A stretch of DNA of 18,233 nucleotides from JALSKU01 sp964556545. GTDB lineage: Bacteria; Campylobacterota; Campylobacteria; Campylobacterales; JALSKU01. The position numbers and the translations under genes were made by a program. Every line of letters begins with the position of its first letter. The stretch's first letter is position 1. Positions 8,014 through 15,782 of the stretch are shown piece after piece. The notes under the pieces were generated by a model. That model was not told the origin of the DNA. It made no database searches and saw only the letters and a program-made list of their open reading frames with translations. The stretch spans positions 1 through 18,233 of the forward strand of contig CAZKWE010000021.1 in NCBI GenBank assembly GCA_964556545.1, written 5' to 3'.

Positions 8014-8027
8014 TTCTTAATTAAGAA
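8014..8027. promoter_or_regulatory. Probable TetR-family operator (14-bp perfect palindrome)
   Basis: TTCTTAATTAAGAA is a perfect inverted repeat placed between the divergent emrA and tetR genes. It lies 9 nt upstream of the tetR -10 box and about 20 nt upstream of the emrA -10 box. Binding here could block both promoters, the classical arrangement for a TetR regulator next to an efflux operon. The operator identity is inferred from position and symmetry. Confidence 0.55.
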
Positions 8028-8036
8028 AAATATTTA

Positions 8037-8042
8037 TATAAT
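8037..8042 (+). promoter_or_regulatory. -10 box of the tetR-family regulator gene
   Basis: A consensus TATAAT on the plus strand, predicting a start near 8049 and a leader of about 21 nt before the GTG at 8070. It lies just downstream of the 8014-8027 palindrome. No convincing -35 box is seen. Confidence 0.45.
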
Positions 8043-8069
8043 TACCTACTGAAGTTAAGGAATTTTAAA

Positions 8070-8663
8070 GTGAAAGAGAAGATTAAAACTAAAATAAAAG
8101 AGTTAAAAAAAGAGTTTATTTTACAAGAGGCGAGCAGTTATATCGAAGAGAGCGGATATGATTCTTTAAAGATAAACGAATTGGCAAAAAGGTGCAAAGT
8201 ATCTGTCGGTTACTTGTATCAACTTTTTGAATCCAAAGAAAAATTATTTTATGAATATGTCATATATCAAATAAGAGAATTTTACAATTCATTGTGCGAA
8301 GCTTGCAAAGAGATAGATTCCCCCGACGAAAGACTTATCGTATTTACAAAAATGAAACTGAAAATATTTAAACAAAAAAGAGATGTCATACAAGACCCTG
8401 TCACGGGAGATCCTCTTTTTTTTATGAAATTAAGCAAAAAAGATCCGTCAATCATCATAAAAGAGTTTTTAAAACCGGAATTTGAAAAATTATCTCATTT
8501 AATTCCTTTAAAAAGCAATAACTTCTTAAAACTATCTCATATATACAGCTCTTATGTGCTTGGATATATACAATACTGTTTTAATGAAGACAGTATTGAA
8601 GATTGTGATGAAAATACTTCAAAAGAGATATTTGAGAATTTTTTAGAAGGAATAAAAAAGTAA
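8070..8663 (+). CDS. TetR/AcrR-family transcriptional regulator
   Basis: 197-aa one-component regulator, probably a ligand-responsive repressor of the divergent emrA-emrB-OEP operon. The N-terminal helix-turn-helix covers about residues 25-65: SGYDSLKINELAKRCKVSVG, then YLYQLFESKEKLFYEYV, which is the standard TetR recognition-helix layout. The C-terminal region (about 66-197) is variable, as expected for the ligand and dimer domain, and contains SSYVLGYIQYCF near the end. It starts at a GTG with AAGG 9 nt upstream. Gene length, orientation and the palindrome in the shared 107-nt intergenic region all fit local autoregulation. The inducer cannot be predicted. Confidence 0.9.
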   Translation: MKEKIKTKIKELKKEFILQEASSYIEESGYDSLKINELAKRCKVSVGYLYQLFESKEKLFYEYVIYQIREFYNSLCEACKEIDSPDERLIVFTKMKLKIFKQKRDVIQDPVTGDPLFFMKLSKKDPSIIIKEFLKPEFEKLSHLIPLKSNNFLKLSHIYSSYVLGYIQYCFNEDSIEDCDENTSKEIFENFLEGIKK

Positions 8664-8685
8664 ATTTCTTGTTTAATTGGAAAGA

Positions 8686-10140
8686 TCAAAACTTTTTCCA
8701 AAAATTCCTGGAAAAAAGTAATACTACGGTATAAAATTCCAATCTTCCTATGATCATAAAAATTGAAAGGATAATTTTATCATACCACGAAAAAAATGCA
8801 TAATTATCCACAGGTCCCACATGTCCGAAACCGGGTCCTATATTGCCTATGCAGGCTATTGCGGCACTCACTGAAGTTAGTGCATCATATCCTCTTGCAT
8901 ACAGGTATAAAGTTAAAATTGCATTTGATATAACAAATAGCATAAAAAATCCCGCCGTTGCACTTAAAACATTCTCTTTTACTTTGTTTCCGTTTAAAAA
9001 AATACTCAGCATTGCATTTGGATGAAGTATCTTTTTTATTTCAAGTGCAAGCGATTTTAATAAAACTATATATCTTACCACTTTCATTCCACCTGCTGTT
9101 GATCCGGTATTACCGCCTATAAACATAGCGAGAAAAACCACAACAACTGCAAGATGTCCCCAATTTTCATAATTTAATGTTACAAAACCTGTTGTAGTAA
9201 GTATTGATGCAATGGTAAAAAATCCATGTGTCATAGAAAAATACAAAGAATCACCGGTGGTTTCATAATGTATCAATGACAAAGCAAAACCAAGAATTAC
9301 AAATATCTTTATATACCATATATTTTCCTCACTCTCATAGCCACTCATATCATTATAGAAAAATCTCAAATGTGCCAAAAAGTTCATACCTGAAATTATC
9401 ATAAAAACGGTTGTTGTCCAAATAATAATGGAATTATCATTAAAATATCCCAAAGAAGCATTTTTTGTAGAAAAACCACCTGTTGATATGGTGGAAAATG
9501 CATGATTGAGAGCATCAAATATATTCATGCCCTCTAAATGCAAAGCAATAGCATCCAATAAAGTAATAAGCGCATAAACACCCCACAGCCTCAAAGCCGT
9601 ATCTTTTATCTTCGGAGTTAATTTCTCAGTTTTTATACCGGTTGATTCCGCTTTAAAAAGTGCCAGAGATCCACTCGGGTTAATAATGGAAAAAAGTCCT
9701 ACTCCCAAAACTATGATACCCATACCTCCAAGCCAATGAGTCAAAGATCTTAACATCAAAATCATTTTTGGCAAAGATTCTATATCCGCATAAACCGTAG
9801 CACCGGTTGTCGTAAAGCCGCTTATAGCCTCAAAAAAACCTGAACTAAGCGGTATGTCAGTATACAAAAAAAGAGGAAAAGCACCCATAAAACCAAGCAA
9901 TATCCAAACAAGATTTACCGCTAAAATACCCTCTTTTACATTTAATTCTACTTTATGATTTCTCAGAGCAAAATAGATCGAACTGCTAAAAACAAGCGAT
10001 AAAATTACAAATATCAAAAAATTATTGGCATTTTCTTTATAAATATAGCCTACTGCAACAGGCAACAAAAAAAACAAACTAAGTGCCATTTGTGTTATAG
10101 AGATAAATTTTAAAATATTTTTTATAGAGAGTTTATCCAT
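8686..10140 (-). CDS. trkH: Trk potassium uptake system, membrane channel subunit TrkH
   Basis: Potassium-translocating membrane subunit of the Trk/Ktr superfamily; 484 aa, which matches TrkH. All four pore loops are present: SGFTTTGATVY (P1), FSTISTGGFST (P2), SILTTTGFVT (P3) and ACIGNIGPGFG (P4). Each contains the filter glycine that coordinates K+. The intramembrane gate loop GGNTGSTAGGMKVVR is between P3 and P4, and RSLTHWLGGMGIIVLGVG is the conserved TrkH stretch after P1. The start ATG lies inside the end of trkA (19-nt overlap) with only a weak ribosome site, so translation is probably coupled to trkA. The gene converges on the tetR-type gene 22 nt away. Confidence 0.95.
   Translation of the reverse strand: MDKLSIKNILKFISITQMALSLFFLLPVAVGYIYKENANNFLIFVILSLVFSSSIYFALRNHKVELNVKEGILAVNLVWILLGFMGAFPLFLYTDIPLSSGFFEAISGFTTTGATVYADIESLPKMILMLRSLTHWLGGMGIIVLGVGLFSIINPSGSLALFKAESTGIKTEKLTPKIKDTALRLWGVYALITLLDAIALHLEGMNIFDALNHAFSTISTGGFSTKNASLGYFNDNSIIIWTTTVFMIISGMNFLAHLRFFYNDMSGYESEENIWYIKIFVILGFALSLIHYETTGDSLYFSMTHGFFTIASILTTTGFVTLNYENWGHLAVVVVFLAMFIGGNTGSTAGGMKVVRYIVLLKSLALEIKKILHPNAMLSIFLNGNKVKENVLSATAGFFMLFVISNAILTLYLYARGYDALTSVSAAIACIGNIGPGFGHVGPVDNYAFFSWYDKIILSIFMIIGRLEFYTVVLLFSRNFWKKF
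8691..8719. terminator. Possible bidirectional terminator hairpin at the trkH/tetR junction
   Basis: ACTTTTTCC (8691-8699) pairs with GGAAAAAAGT (8710-8719), with one bulged base and a 10-nt loop, inside the last codons of trkH. It lies between convergent genes and could end transcription from both sides, but no clean U-tract follows on either strand, so the call is weak. Confidence 0.25.
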
Positions 10141-11435
10141 TTTTCTATCGTTTCGGCATTTTCATTTGTTCCGAAGGCCAAAACAACATCTCCTTCTTCA
10201 ACTTCGCTTTTTTTATCAAAATCTACAATCTTATCTTTTTTTACAATATATGAACAACTGTTAGTTATATCCAAAGGTCTTATGAATGTATCTAAAAGAA
10301 GTGAATTTTTATTTATCTTCCTGCTCATCAAAACCCCTTTGCCTCCGCAGTATTTTCTTTGGCTTATGATAGAGCTTGAACTTATCTTTTCCAAAATCGA
10401 ATAGTAAGCATTTGTCTTAGGACCTCTTACCGCAACAATGCCCAGTTTATGCATAAGATAATAGTGTTCCAAATCATTATTGATAGCCACAACTTTTTTG
10501 ATATTATACTCTTTTGCTTCAAGACATTTTATAATATTTTCTTCATCATTTTTTGATGATGCAATTAGCATATCGGCATTTTCAAGATTTTCTTCCTTAA
10601 AAAGATGATGCTCTCCATATTTGGAATTGATAACCGTAACATTTTCCTGAAGCACATCAGAGGCTTTTTTGCATTTATCCAAATCTTTTTCTATAATTTT
10701 TATCTTGACATCATAATTAGATAGAAGAGATGCTATCTCGATACCAAGCATATCAGCCCCAAAAATCACTATATTTTTGATATCAAAAGGCATTTGCGGA
10801 TCTAAAGAAGAACATAACTCTTTTATATCTTTGACATCTCCGAAAAGATATATCAAATCATCTTTTTGTGTTGTCTCATAAATATTCGGAATAAAAAATT
10901 TACCATCTCTTTCAATACCGACTACTTTTATACTGTTAGAAACAATATCTTCTAAAGATATAGAGCTTGCAGCTCTTACCGAGATAAGCTTTTGTTCAAA
11001 TTCGGTAAAAGTTTTTACATTGTTTGCTTTTGGAAAATCAAGCAAAGATTTAACCGAATTTGCAGAAAGATGAAAAGGAAAAACCGAAGCTGTAATACCC
11101 AATCTCTTACTTATGCCGGATTTTGCAAAAAATTCATTCCTAAGCCTTATTATTTTGTCTTTAACCTTTATAGTCTCATCTGCAATAAGAGTTGATATGA
11201 TATTTGTTTCATCCATATCGGTTACCGCTATAAAAAGATCCGATTCTCTGTCAACCAAAGAATCATAAGTTCTGGGATTTTCTATATTACCGACAATGGC
11301 CAATATATCTATGCTTTCTTGGAGTCTGTTAAGGGCATCTTCATTTTGATCAATTACGGTTACATTGTGTTTTGTGCATAAAGTCTTTGCCAATCTAAAT
11401 CCGACTCTTCCTGCACCGGCTATGATAATATCCAT
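10122..11435 (-). CDS. trkA: Trk potassium uptake regulator TrkA (two RCK domains)
   Basis: Cytoplasmic NAD(H)/nucleotide-binding ring subunit that gates TrkH. 437 aa, consistent with the duplicated TrkA type: RCK-N1 with GxGxxG (GAGRVG, residues 7-12) and the acidic residue D30 at the end of strand 2, RCK-C1 near residues 130-210, RCK-N2 from about 222 with the looser motif FGADMLG, and RCK-C2 at the end (SRKINKNSLLLDTFIRPLD onwards). The second nucleotide site departs from GxGxxG, which is common in TrkA. The ATG has GAGG 5 nt upstream. A TATAAT box lies 24 nt upstream of the start, so the trk pair may also be transcribed separately from the polyamine genes before it. Confidence 0.94.
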   Translation of the reverse strand: MDIIIAGAGRVGFRLAKTLCTKHNVTVIDQNEDALNRLQESIDILAIVGNIENPRTYDSLVDRESDLFIAVTDMDETNIISTLIADETIKVKDKIIRLRNEFFAKSGISKRLGITASVFPFHLSANSVKSLLDFPKANNVKTFTEFEQKLISVRAASSISLEDIVSNSIKVVGIERDGKFFIPNIYETTQKDDLIYLFGDVKDIKELCSSLDPQMPFDIKNIVIFGADMLGIEIASLLSNYDVKIKIIEKDLDKCKKASDVLQENVTVINSKYGEHHLFKEENLENADMLIASSKNDEENIIKCLEAKEYNIKKVVAINNDLEHYYLMHKLGIVAVRGPKTNAYYSILEKISSSSIISQRKYCGGKGVLMSRKINKNSLLLDTFIRPLDITNSCSYIVKKDKIVDFDKKSEVEEGDVVLAFGTNENAETIEKWINSL

Positions 11436-11458
11436 TTTTACCTCAAAATTTTTGTAAT

Positions 11459-11464
11459 ATTATA
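11459..11464 (-). promoter_or_regulatory. -10 box upstream of trkA
   Basis: A consensus TATAAT on the minus strand in the 41-nt gap between nspC and trkA, predicting a start near 11452 and a leader of about 17 nt. No -35 or T-rich -16 block supports it, so this may be chance in AT-rich DNA. Confidence 0.35.
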
Positions 11465-11476
11465 CTACTCTTTTTG

Positions 11477-12631
11477 CTAAATTCTTCTTTTGTAATCATT
11501 ATAATCAAAACTTTTAACTACTTCAAAGCTTCCATCTTTTCTAAGTATCCCCAAACTCGGGAGCCTAACCCCGTTAAATGTGGTATTTTTCACGATCGTA
11601 TAGTGCATTTGGTCTTCAAATATAACCTTGTCTCCTACCTCTAAAGGTTTATCAAAACTGTAATTTCCCATAAAATCACCTGCCAAACAAGTGTTGCCGC
11701 CCAGCTTTATAGTAAATTTTTTTTCGCCTTCTTTGCCTGCATTTCTCACTTCCGCACGATATGGCATGATAATGGTATCGGGCATATGAGCTTCAGCTGA
11801 AGTATCAAGTATGGCAATATCCATACCGTTATGGACTTTATCAACCACGCTTGCAACCAATACACCGCTTTGCCACCCTACCGCTTCACCCGGTTCAAGA
11901 TATACTTCGATATCATTATATCTTTTTTTAAAATCTCTGATAATCTTTATAAGTTTTTTAACATCATAATCATCTCTTGTAATATGATGACCTCCTCCGA
12001 AGTTGATCCATTTCATTCTATGAATATATTTGCCGAACTTCTCTTCAAAACTGCCAAGAACCGCTTCCAAGGCTCCGGCATTTTGTTCGCAAAGCGCATG
12101 AAAGTGAAGCCCTTGTATACCCTCAAGCAATTCTTCTTTAAATTCTATGATTGTAACTCCCAGCCTTGAATTGATAGCACACGGATTGTATATGGTGGCT
12201 TCGGAAAAAGAGAGTTGAGGATTTACCCTGATACCGGGACTTACCGCCTTGCCTTTTAGTCTCTTTTTGTATCTTGTGTACTGAGAGAATGAGTTAAAAG
12301 TTATATGATGAGAAATATCTATTATTTCATCTATAACATCATCTTTGAATGCCGGAGAATATGTATGAATCTCCTTTTTAAACTCTTCATTTGCCAGCCT
12401 TGCCTCATAAAGACCGCTACAACAACACCCGTCAAGATATTCTCTTGCCATATCGAAGCTTTCATAAAAAGAGTAACCCTTAAGTGCCAAAAGTATTTTT
12501 GCTCCACTTTGCTCTTTTACATATTTTAAAAGTTTTAAATTTTGCTCAAAAAGCTTTTCTTCAAGCACATAACAAGGAGTAGGTATCTTATCTAAAATAT
12601 TTTCTATATTGCTTTGTCTTTTTATTTTCAA
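11477..12631 (-). CDS. nspC: Carboxynorspermidine/carboxyspermidine decarboxylase NspC
   Basis: PLP enzyme of the alanine-racemase-fold decarboxylase family that turns carboxyspermidine (or carboxynorspermidine) into spermidine (or norspermidine). 384 aa, normal for NspC. The PLP lysine is K51 in LLALKGYS; GGGHH (212-216) and EPGEA (246-250) bind the cofactor phosphate; the active-site Cys and Asp lie in GGNTCLAGD (311-319); the C-terminal DQMHYTIVKNTTFNG is a family signature. The start is a TTG with AAGGAG 6 nt upstream, overlapping the TAA of the SDR gene before it. The partner dehydrogenase is encoded upstream in the same string. In Campylobacterota this route usually makes spermidine, so that product is likely but not provable here. 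Confidence 0.95.
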   Translation of the reverse strand: MKIKRQSNIENILDKIPTPCYVLEEKLFEQNLKLLKYVKEQSGAKILLALKGYSFYESFDMAREYLDGCCCSGLYEARLANEEFKKEIHTYSPAFKDDVIDEIIDISHHITFNSFSQYTRYKKRLKGKAVSPGIRVNPQLSFSEATIYNPCAINSRLGVTIIEFKEELLEGIQGLHFHALCEQNAGALEAVLGSFEEKFGKYIHRMKWINFGGGHHITRDDYDVKKLIKIIRDFKKRYNDIEVYLEPGEAVGWQSGVLVASVVDKVHNGMDIAILDTSAEAHMPDTIIMPYRAEVRNAGKEGEKKFTIKLGGNTCLAGDFMGNYSFDKPLEVGDKVIFEDQMHYTIVKNTTFNGVRLPSLGILRKDGSFEVVKSFDYNDYKRRI

Positions 12632-12640
12632 ATTCTCTCC

Positions 12641-13474
12641 TTATATTTTATCTACAATCATATCAAGCAGATATGTAGGCAATACTCTTTTTAATGTCCA
12701 AAAAAGTTTTGTAGGAATTGTTACTTGATATCTTGCTTTGGGGTATTTACTTTTTAGAATTTTTTTAAGAACTATATATACAGCTTCACTATCAAGTGTA
12801 AACGGATCATCTTTATCGCTTTGAAATCTTTCAATACTCTTTTTATAGTTATCTTTATGATAACTGTTTTGAAACTCTATATACTTTTTAAATTTCTCAT
12901 ATGCATTTTTTCTAAAATCGGTTCTAATCGGACCGGGTTCTATAAGAGCAACACTTATACCGCTCCCTTTTAATTCAAGTCTTAAAGCATCACTTACAGC
13001 CTCAAGAGCAAATTTACTTGCATTGTATGCACCTTTGTATTTAAAAGAAACAAATCCTAAAATTGAACTGTTTTGTATAATTTTTCCCTCTTTTTTCTTT
13101 CTAAAAAATTTTATAGCAAGATTTGTAAGTTCTACATTTCCAAATAGATTGGTTTCGAACTGTTCTTTTAATGCGGTTCTGCTTAAATCCTCTATGGCAC
13201 CGGGTTGACCAAAGCCGGCATTGTTAAAAACAGCATAAAGCCCGCCTTTGCTTTTATCAAGTACTTCATCAAATCCATTTTTTATAGACATACTGTCATT
13301 CAAATCCATTCTAAGTGCTTGTATCCCTTCGCTTATAAGCCTTTGGACATCTTCTTCTTTTCTTGCACTTGCTATGACATGAAATTCATTTTCCTCTTTT
13401 ACTCTTTTTGCACAATGATAGCCTATACCACTGCTACATCCTGTGATAAAAACAGTTTTTTTATCTTCAGACAA
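12641..13474 (-). CDS. Short-chain dehydrogenase/reductase (classical SDR)
   Basis: 277-aa NAD(P)-dependent oxidoreductase. Classical SDR signatures are all present: TGCSSGIG at residues 11-18, NNAG at 84-87, catalytic Ser136/137 in QNSSILG, and Tyr150/Lys154 in YNASK. R38 after strand 2 (ASARK) suggests NADP(H) preference. The basic C-terminal tail with a hydrophobic patch (LFWTLKRVLPTYLLDMIV) is seen in SDRs acting on lipids or other hydrophobic substrates; the substrate is unknown. The start is a TTG with AAGG 6 nt upstream, overlapping the cupin gene by 8 nt. It lies between the cupin and nspC, so a link to polyamine metabolism is possible but not shown. Confidence 0.9.
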   Translation of the reverse strand: MSEDKKTVFITGCSSGIGYHCAKRVKEENEFHVIASARKEEDVQRLISEGIQALRMDLNDSMSIKNGFDEVLDKSKGGLYAVFNNAGFGQPGAIEDLSRTALKEQFETNLFGNVELTNLAIKFFRKKKEGKIIQNSSILGFVSFKYKGAYNASKFALEAVSDALRLELKGSGISVALIEPGPIRTDFRKNAYEKFKKYIEFQNSYHKDNYKKSIERFQSDKDDPFTLDSEAVYIVLKKILKSKYPKARYQVTIPTKLFWTLKRVLPTYLLDMIVDKI

Positions 13475-13814
13475 TTTCTACCTTATCTTCCTGATTTGGC
13501 ACAAGACATAAAAATTCATAATCTTCATCTCCTATGACTTCATAAGAGTGAGGAATGCCGGCCGGTATAAAAAGTATATCATCCTTTTTTACTACATACT
13601 CCTTACCGTCAATAACAACTTTTGCACTGCCGTTTAGCACATACTGTTCATGTTCGACACTATTGGTATGATAAGGCATAAAACCGCCTTTTTTTATACG
13701 AAATTTTCTCATGGCAAAATGCGGAGCAATCTCAGATGAGATAAGCACTTTTATGCTTACTCCTTCTCCGGCATCAACTTTTTGCTCTTTTATCTCTTTT
13801 TCATTTTTTATCAC
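13467..13814 (-). CDS. Small single-domain cupin protein
   Basis: 115-aa cupin_2-type beta-barrel, probably metal-binding. Motif 1 is GGFMPYHTNSVEHEQYVLNG (His54, His60 and Glu61 region) and motif 2 is DDILFIPAGIPHSYE with the second conserved His. The first histidine motif is stretched relative to the usual HxH spacing. The C-terminus is acidic. It may be an enzyme or a binding protein; the sequence does not say. The start is a GTG with a strong AAGGAG 5 nt upstream; it overlaps the stop of the 55-aa membrane gene by 4 nt (GTGA), and the SDR gene overlaps its own end by 8 nt, so three proteins are translationally linked. Confidence 0.88.
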   Translation of the reverse strand: MIKNEKEIKEQKVDAGEGVSIKVLISSEIAPHFAMRKFRIKKGGFMPYHTNSVEHEQYVLNGSAKVVIDGKEYVVKKDDILFIPAGIPHSYEVIGDEDYEFLCLVPNQEDKVEIV

Positions 13815-13978
13815 TTTATCTCCTTTGTTGTTATATGTCTTGGTATTTTGCTCTCTTTATCTATCTTGTTGACTATATATATGGGTGCGATTATGATAAA
13901 AGCTATAGTTCCAAAGAAAAATATCAAGAAAAATATATTTGTCCAATTTGATTTTTTTTCAATCTCTTTTTTATCCAT
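13811..13978 (-). CDS. Membrane microprotein of 55 aa in the polyamine operon
   Basis: A short gene that is easily missed. It starts MDKKEIEKKSNWTN, has one strongly hydrophobic helix (about residues 15-36, rich in Phe and Ile, containing FFGTIAFIIIAPIYIV), and ends in a polar basic tail IPRHITTKEIK. No family is recognised. It is supported as real because its ATG overlaps the stop of the dehydrogenase gene by 1 nt (TGATG), its own TGA overlaps the GTG of the cupin by 4 nt, and the frame exactly fills the otherwise empty 163-nt gap. A GGAG lies 14-17 nt before the ATG inside the dehydrogenase 3' end, too far to be ideal, so re-initiation is likely. The role is unknown; a membrane anchor or regulator for its operon partners is a guess. 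Confidence 0.7.
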   Translation of the reverse strand: MDKKEIEKKSNWTNIFFLIFFFGTIAFIIIAPIYIVNKIDKESKIPRHITTKEIK

Positions 13979-15156
13979 CAAAGCTCCTTAATATGCCAAG
14001 GAAGTCCTTGTTTATTTAACTCGTCCATAAACGGATCCGGATCCATCTGTTCAACATTGTAAACACCTTTACCTTTATAGATACCCTCACTCATAAGTTT
14101 TGCCCCTATCATTGCCGGAACTCCGGTAGTATAGCTGACAGCCTGAGCTTTTGTCTCTTTATAAGCTTCTTGATGATCGCAGACATTATATATATAAATT
14201 TTCCTTTTTTTACCATCTTTCAACCCTTCGGCAACTATGCCGATATTCGTTTTGCCGATTGTTCGTGGTCCAAGACTTGCAGGATCCGGTAAAAGCGCTT
14301 TTAAAACATGCAAAGGAATCACTTTGCATCCGTCAACCTCTACTTCATCAATTCTTAACATTCCTACATTTTCCAGACATCTCATATGAGTTAGATAACT
14401 TTCTCCAAAAGTCATAAAAAACCTTATTCTTTTAAGCCCTTTTATATGTTTCACAAGTGATTCCATCTCTTCATGATACATAAGATAACTATCTTTCGGA
14501 CCAATTTCGGGATAATTCCACACTTGTTTTATCTCTAACGGTTCAGTCTCTATCCATTTGCCGTTTTCCCAGTATCTTCCTTTTGCGCTGACTTCTCTTA
14601 GATTTATCTCCGGATTAAAATTGGTTGCAAAAGGATATCCGTGATCTCCGGCATTACAATCAAGTATATCTATATAATGTATTTCATCAAAATAGTGTTT
14701 TTGGGCATAAGCACAAAAGATATTGGTAACTCCCGGATCAAAACCGCACCCCAAAAGCCCCATAATGCCTTTTTGTTTATATTTTTCATCATAGGCCCAT
14801 TGCAACTTATACTCAAACTTGGCAGTATCGGGATGTTCATAGTTTGCAGTATCAAGATAATGAACACCCGTCCTCAAACAAGCCTCCATAATACTCAAAT
14901 CCTGATAAGGCAGAGCAATATTTAAAACCATAAAAGGTTTGACTTTTTTTATTAATGATACAATCTCATCAACACTGTCCGCATCAACCCGAGCTATATC
15001 TATCTTTCCTCCGACCTCTTTTTTAAGCTGTTCGCACTTGCTTAGTGTTCTGCTTGCCAAAGTTATCTTTTTAAAAGTATCTATATTTTGCACGGCTTTA
15101 TGAACAACAACTCTTCCTACTCCACCGGCACCGATAATTAAAATACCCTCATTCAT
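13978..15156 (-). CDS. Carboxynorspermidine/carboxyspermidine dehydrogenase-like protein (saccharopine dehydrogenase family)
   Basis: 392-aa NADPH-dependent enzyme expected to condense aspartate semialdehyde with a diamine (putrescine or diaminopropane) to form the carboxy-polyamine that NspC decarboxylates. The Rossmann motif GAGGVG is at residues 9-14, followed by ASRTLSKC, which places an Arg for the NADP phosphate. GLLGCGFDPGVTNIFCAYA, DCNAGDHGYPFATNFNPEIN and TTGVPAMIGAKLM are characteristic of this subgroup rather than of true lysine-pathway saccharopine dehydrogenases. The ATG at 15156 was chosen because AAGGAG lies 6 nt before it; the frame stays open 9 codons further up without a ribosome site. 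The assignment is firmed by nspC in the same gene string. Confidence 0.93.
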   Translation of the reverse strand: MNEGILIIGAGGVGRVVVHKAVQNIDTFKKITLASRTLSKCEQLKKEVGGKIDIARVDADSVDEIVSLIKKVKPFMVLNIALPYQDLSIMEACLRTGVHYLDTANYEHPDTAKFEYKLQWAYDEKYKQKGIMGLLGCGFDPGVTNIFCAYAQKHYFDEIHYIDILDCNAGDHGYPFATNFNPEINLREVSAKGRYWENGKWIETEPLEIKQVWNYPEIGPKDSYLMYHEEMESLVKHIKGLKRIRFFMTFGESYLTHMRCLENVGMLRIDEVEVDGCKVIPLHVLKALLPDPASLGPRTIGKTNIGIVAEGLKDGKKRKIYIYNVCDHQEAYKETKAQAVSYTTGVPAMIGAKLMSEGIYKGKGVYNVEQMDPDPFMDELNKQGLPWHIKEL

Positions 15157-15195
15157 ATAAAACTCCTTATTAAATATAAGCACCCCGTTAGATAC

Positions 15196-15774
15196 TCACA
15201 ACAACATTTTAATTCTTTGCAAAGCTTTGCTTCTATGGGATAACTCTTTTTTTATACTCTCGTCAAGCTCCCCCAAAGTATTGTCAAATCCCTCCGGGAT
15301 AAACATAGGATCATAGCCAAATCCTTTCTCCCCTCTTGCTTCATCTATGATTTTACCGTACATCCATCCATGGACAGTAAAAATCGCTTTATCCGTAGCC
15401 AATGCTATACAAGCGGTATAAAATGCCGAAGTTTTTTTGATATTCCTCTTTTTCATTTCATCTATAAGCTTATAAAGATTGTCTCTTGCAGTAGCATTTT
15501 CTCCGGCATATCTTGCACTTTTAATACCGGGCCTATTCCCCATAATCGGTACACTTATGCCACTGTCATCACTTAAAACCACTATATTTTTGTCATTTAT
15601 GGCTTTAAATACGGCTTTTACTTTTATAATGGCATTTTCTTTAAAACTTTTTCCATTTTCAATTATTTCAAAAGGCTCCAATACTTCCTCAAAAGGTACA
15701 ATTTCAAACCCCGAAAGAGTGTTTTGTATCTCTTTAACCTTACCTTTATTTGAAGTAGCCAATATAATTTTCAT
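15196..15774 (-). CDS. rdgB: XTP/dITP diphosphatase (RdgB/HAM1 family)
   Basis: House-cleaning enzyme that hydrolyses non-canonical purine triphosphates (dITP, XTP) to monophosphates and pyrophosphate. 192 aa, the normal family length. Signatures: ATSNKGKVKE (6-15), ENGKSFKENA, VLSDDSG (about 66-72, with the catalytic Asp), PGIKSARYAG, GFGYDPMF and LSHRSKAL near the end. The ATG at 15774 is preceded by AAGGA 5 nt upstream and gives the conserved MKIILAT start; the frame stays open 17 codons further upstream without support. It is the first gene of the minus-strand string that leads into the polyamine genes, with 39 nt to the next gene. Its link to polyamine synthesis is probably just operon sharing. 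Confidence 0.95.
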   Translation of the reverse strand: MKIILATSNKGKVKEIQNTLSGFEIVPFEEVLEPFEIIENGKSFKENAIIKVKAVFKAINDKNIVVLSDDSGISVPIMGNRPGIKSARYAGENATARDNLYKLIDEMKKRNIKKTSAFYTACIALATDKAIFTVHGWMYGKIIDEARGEKGFGYDPMFIPEGFDNTLGELDESIKKELSHRSKALQRIKMLL

Positions 15775-15782
15775 AACTATCC

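Noticed and set aside
11831..12169. Plus-strand open frame of 112 aa inside nspC
   Set aside because: Overlaps the catalytic part of nspC on the opposite strand; no homology recognised and no ribosome site.
13205..13537. Plus-strand open frame of 110 aa spanning the SDR/cupin junction
   Set aside because: Antisense to two confident genes and their overlap.
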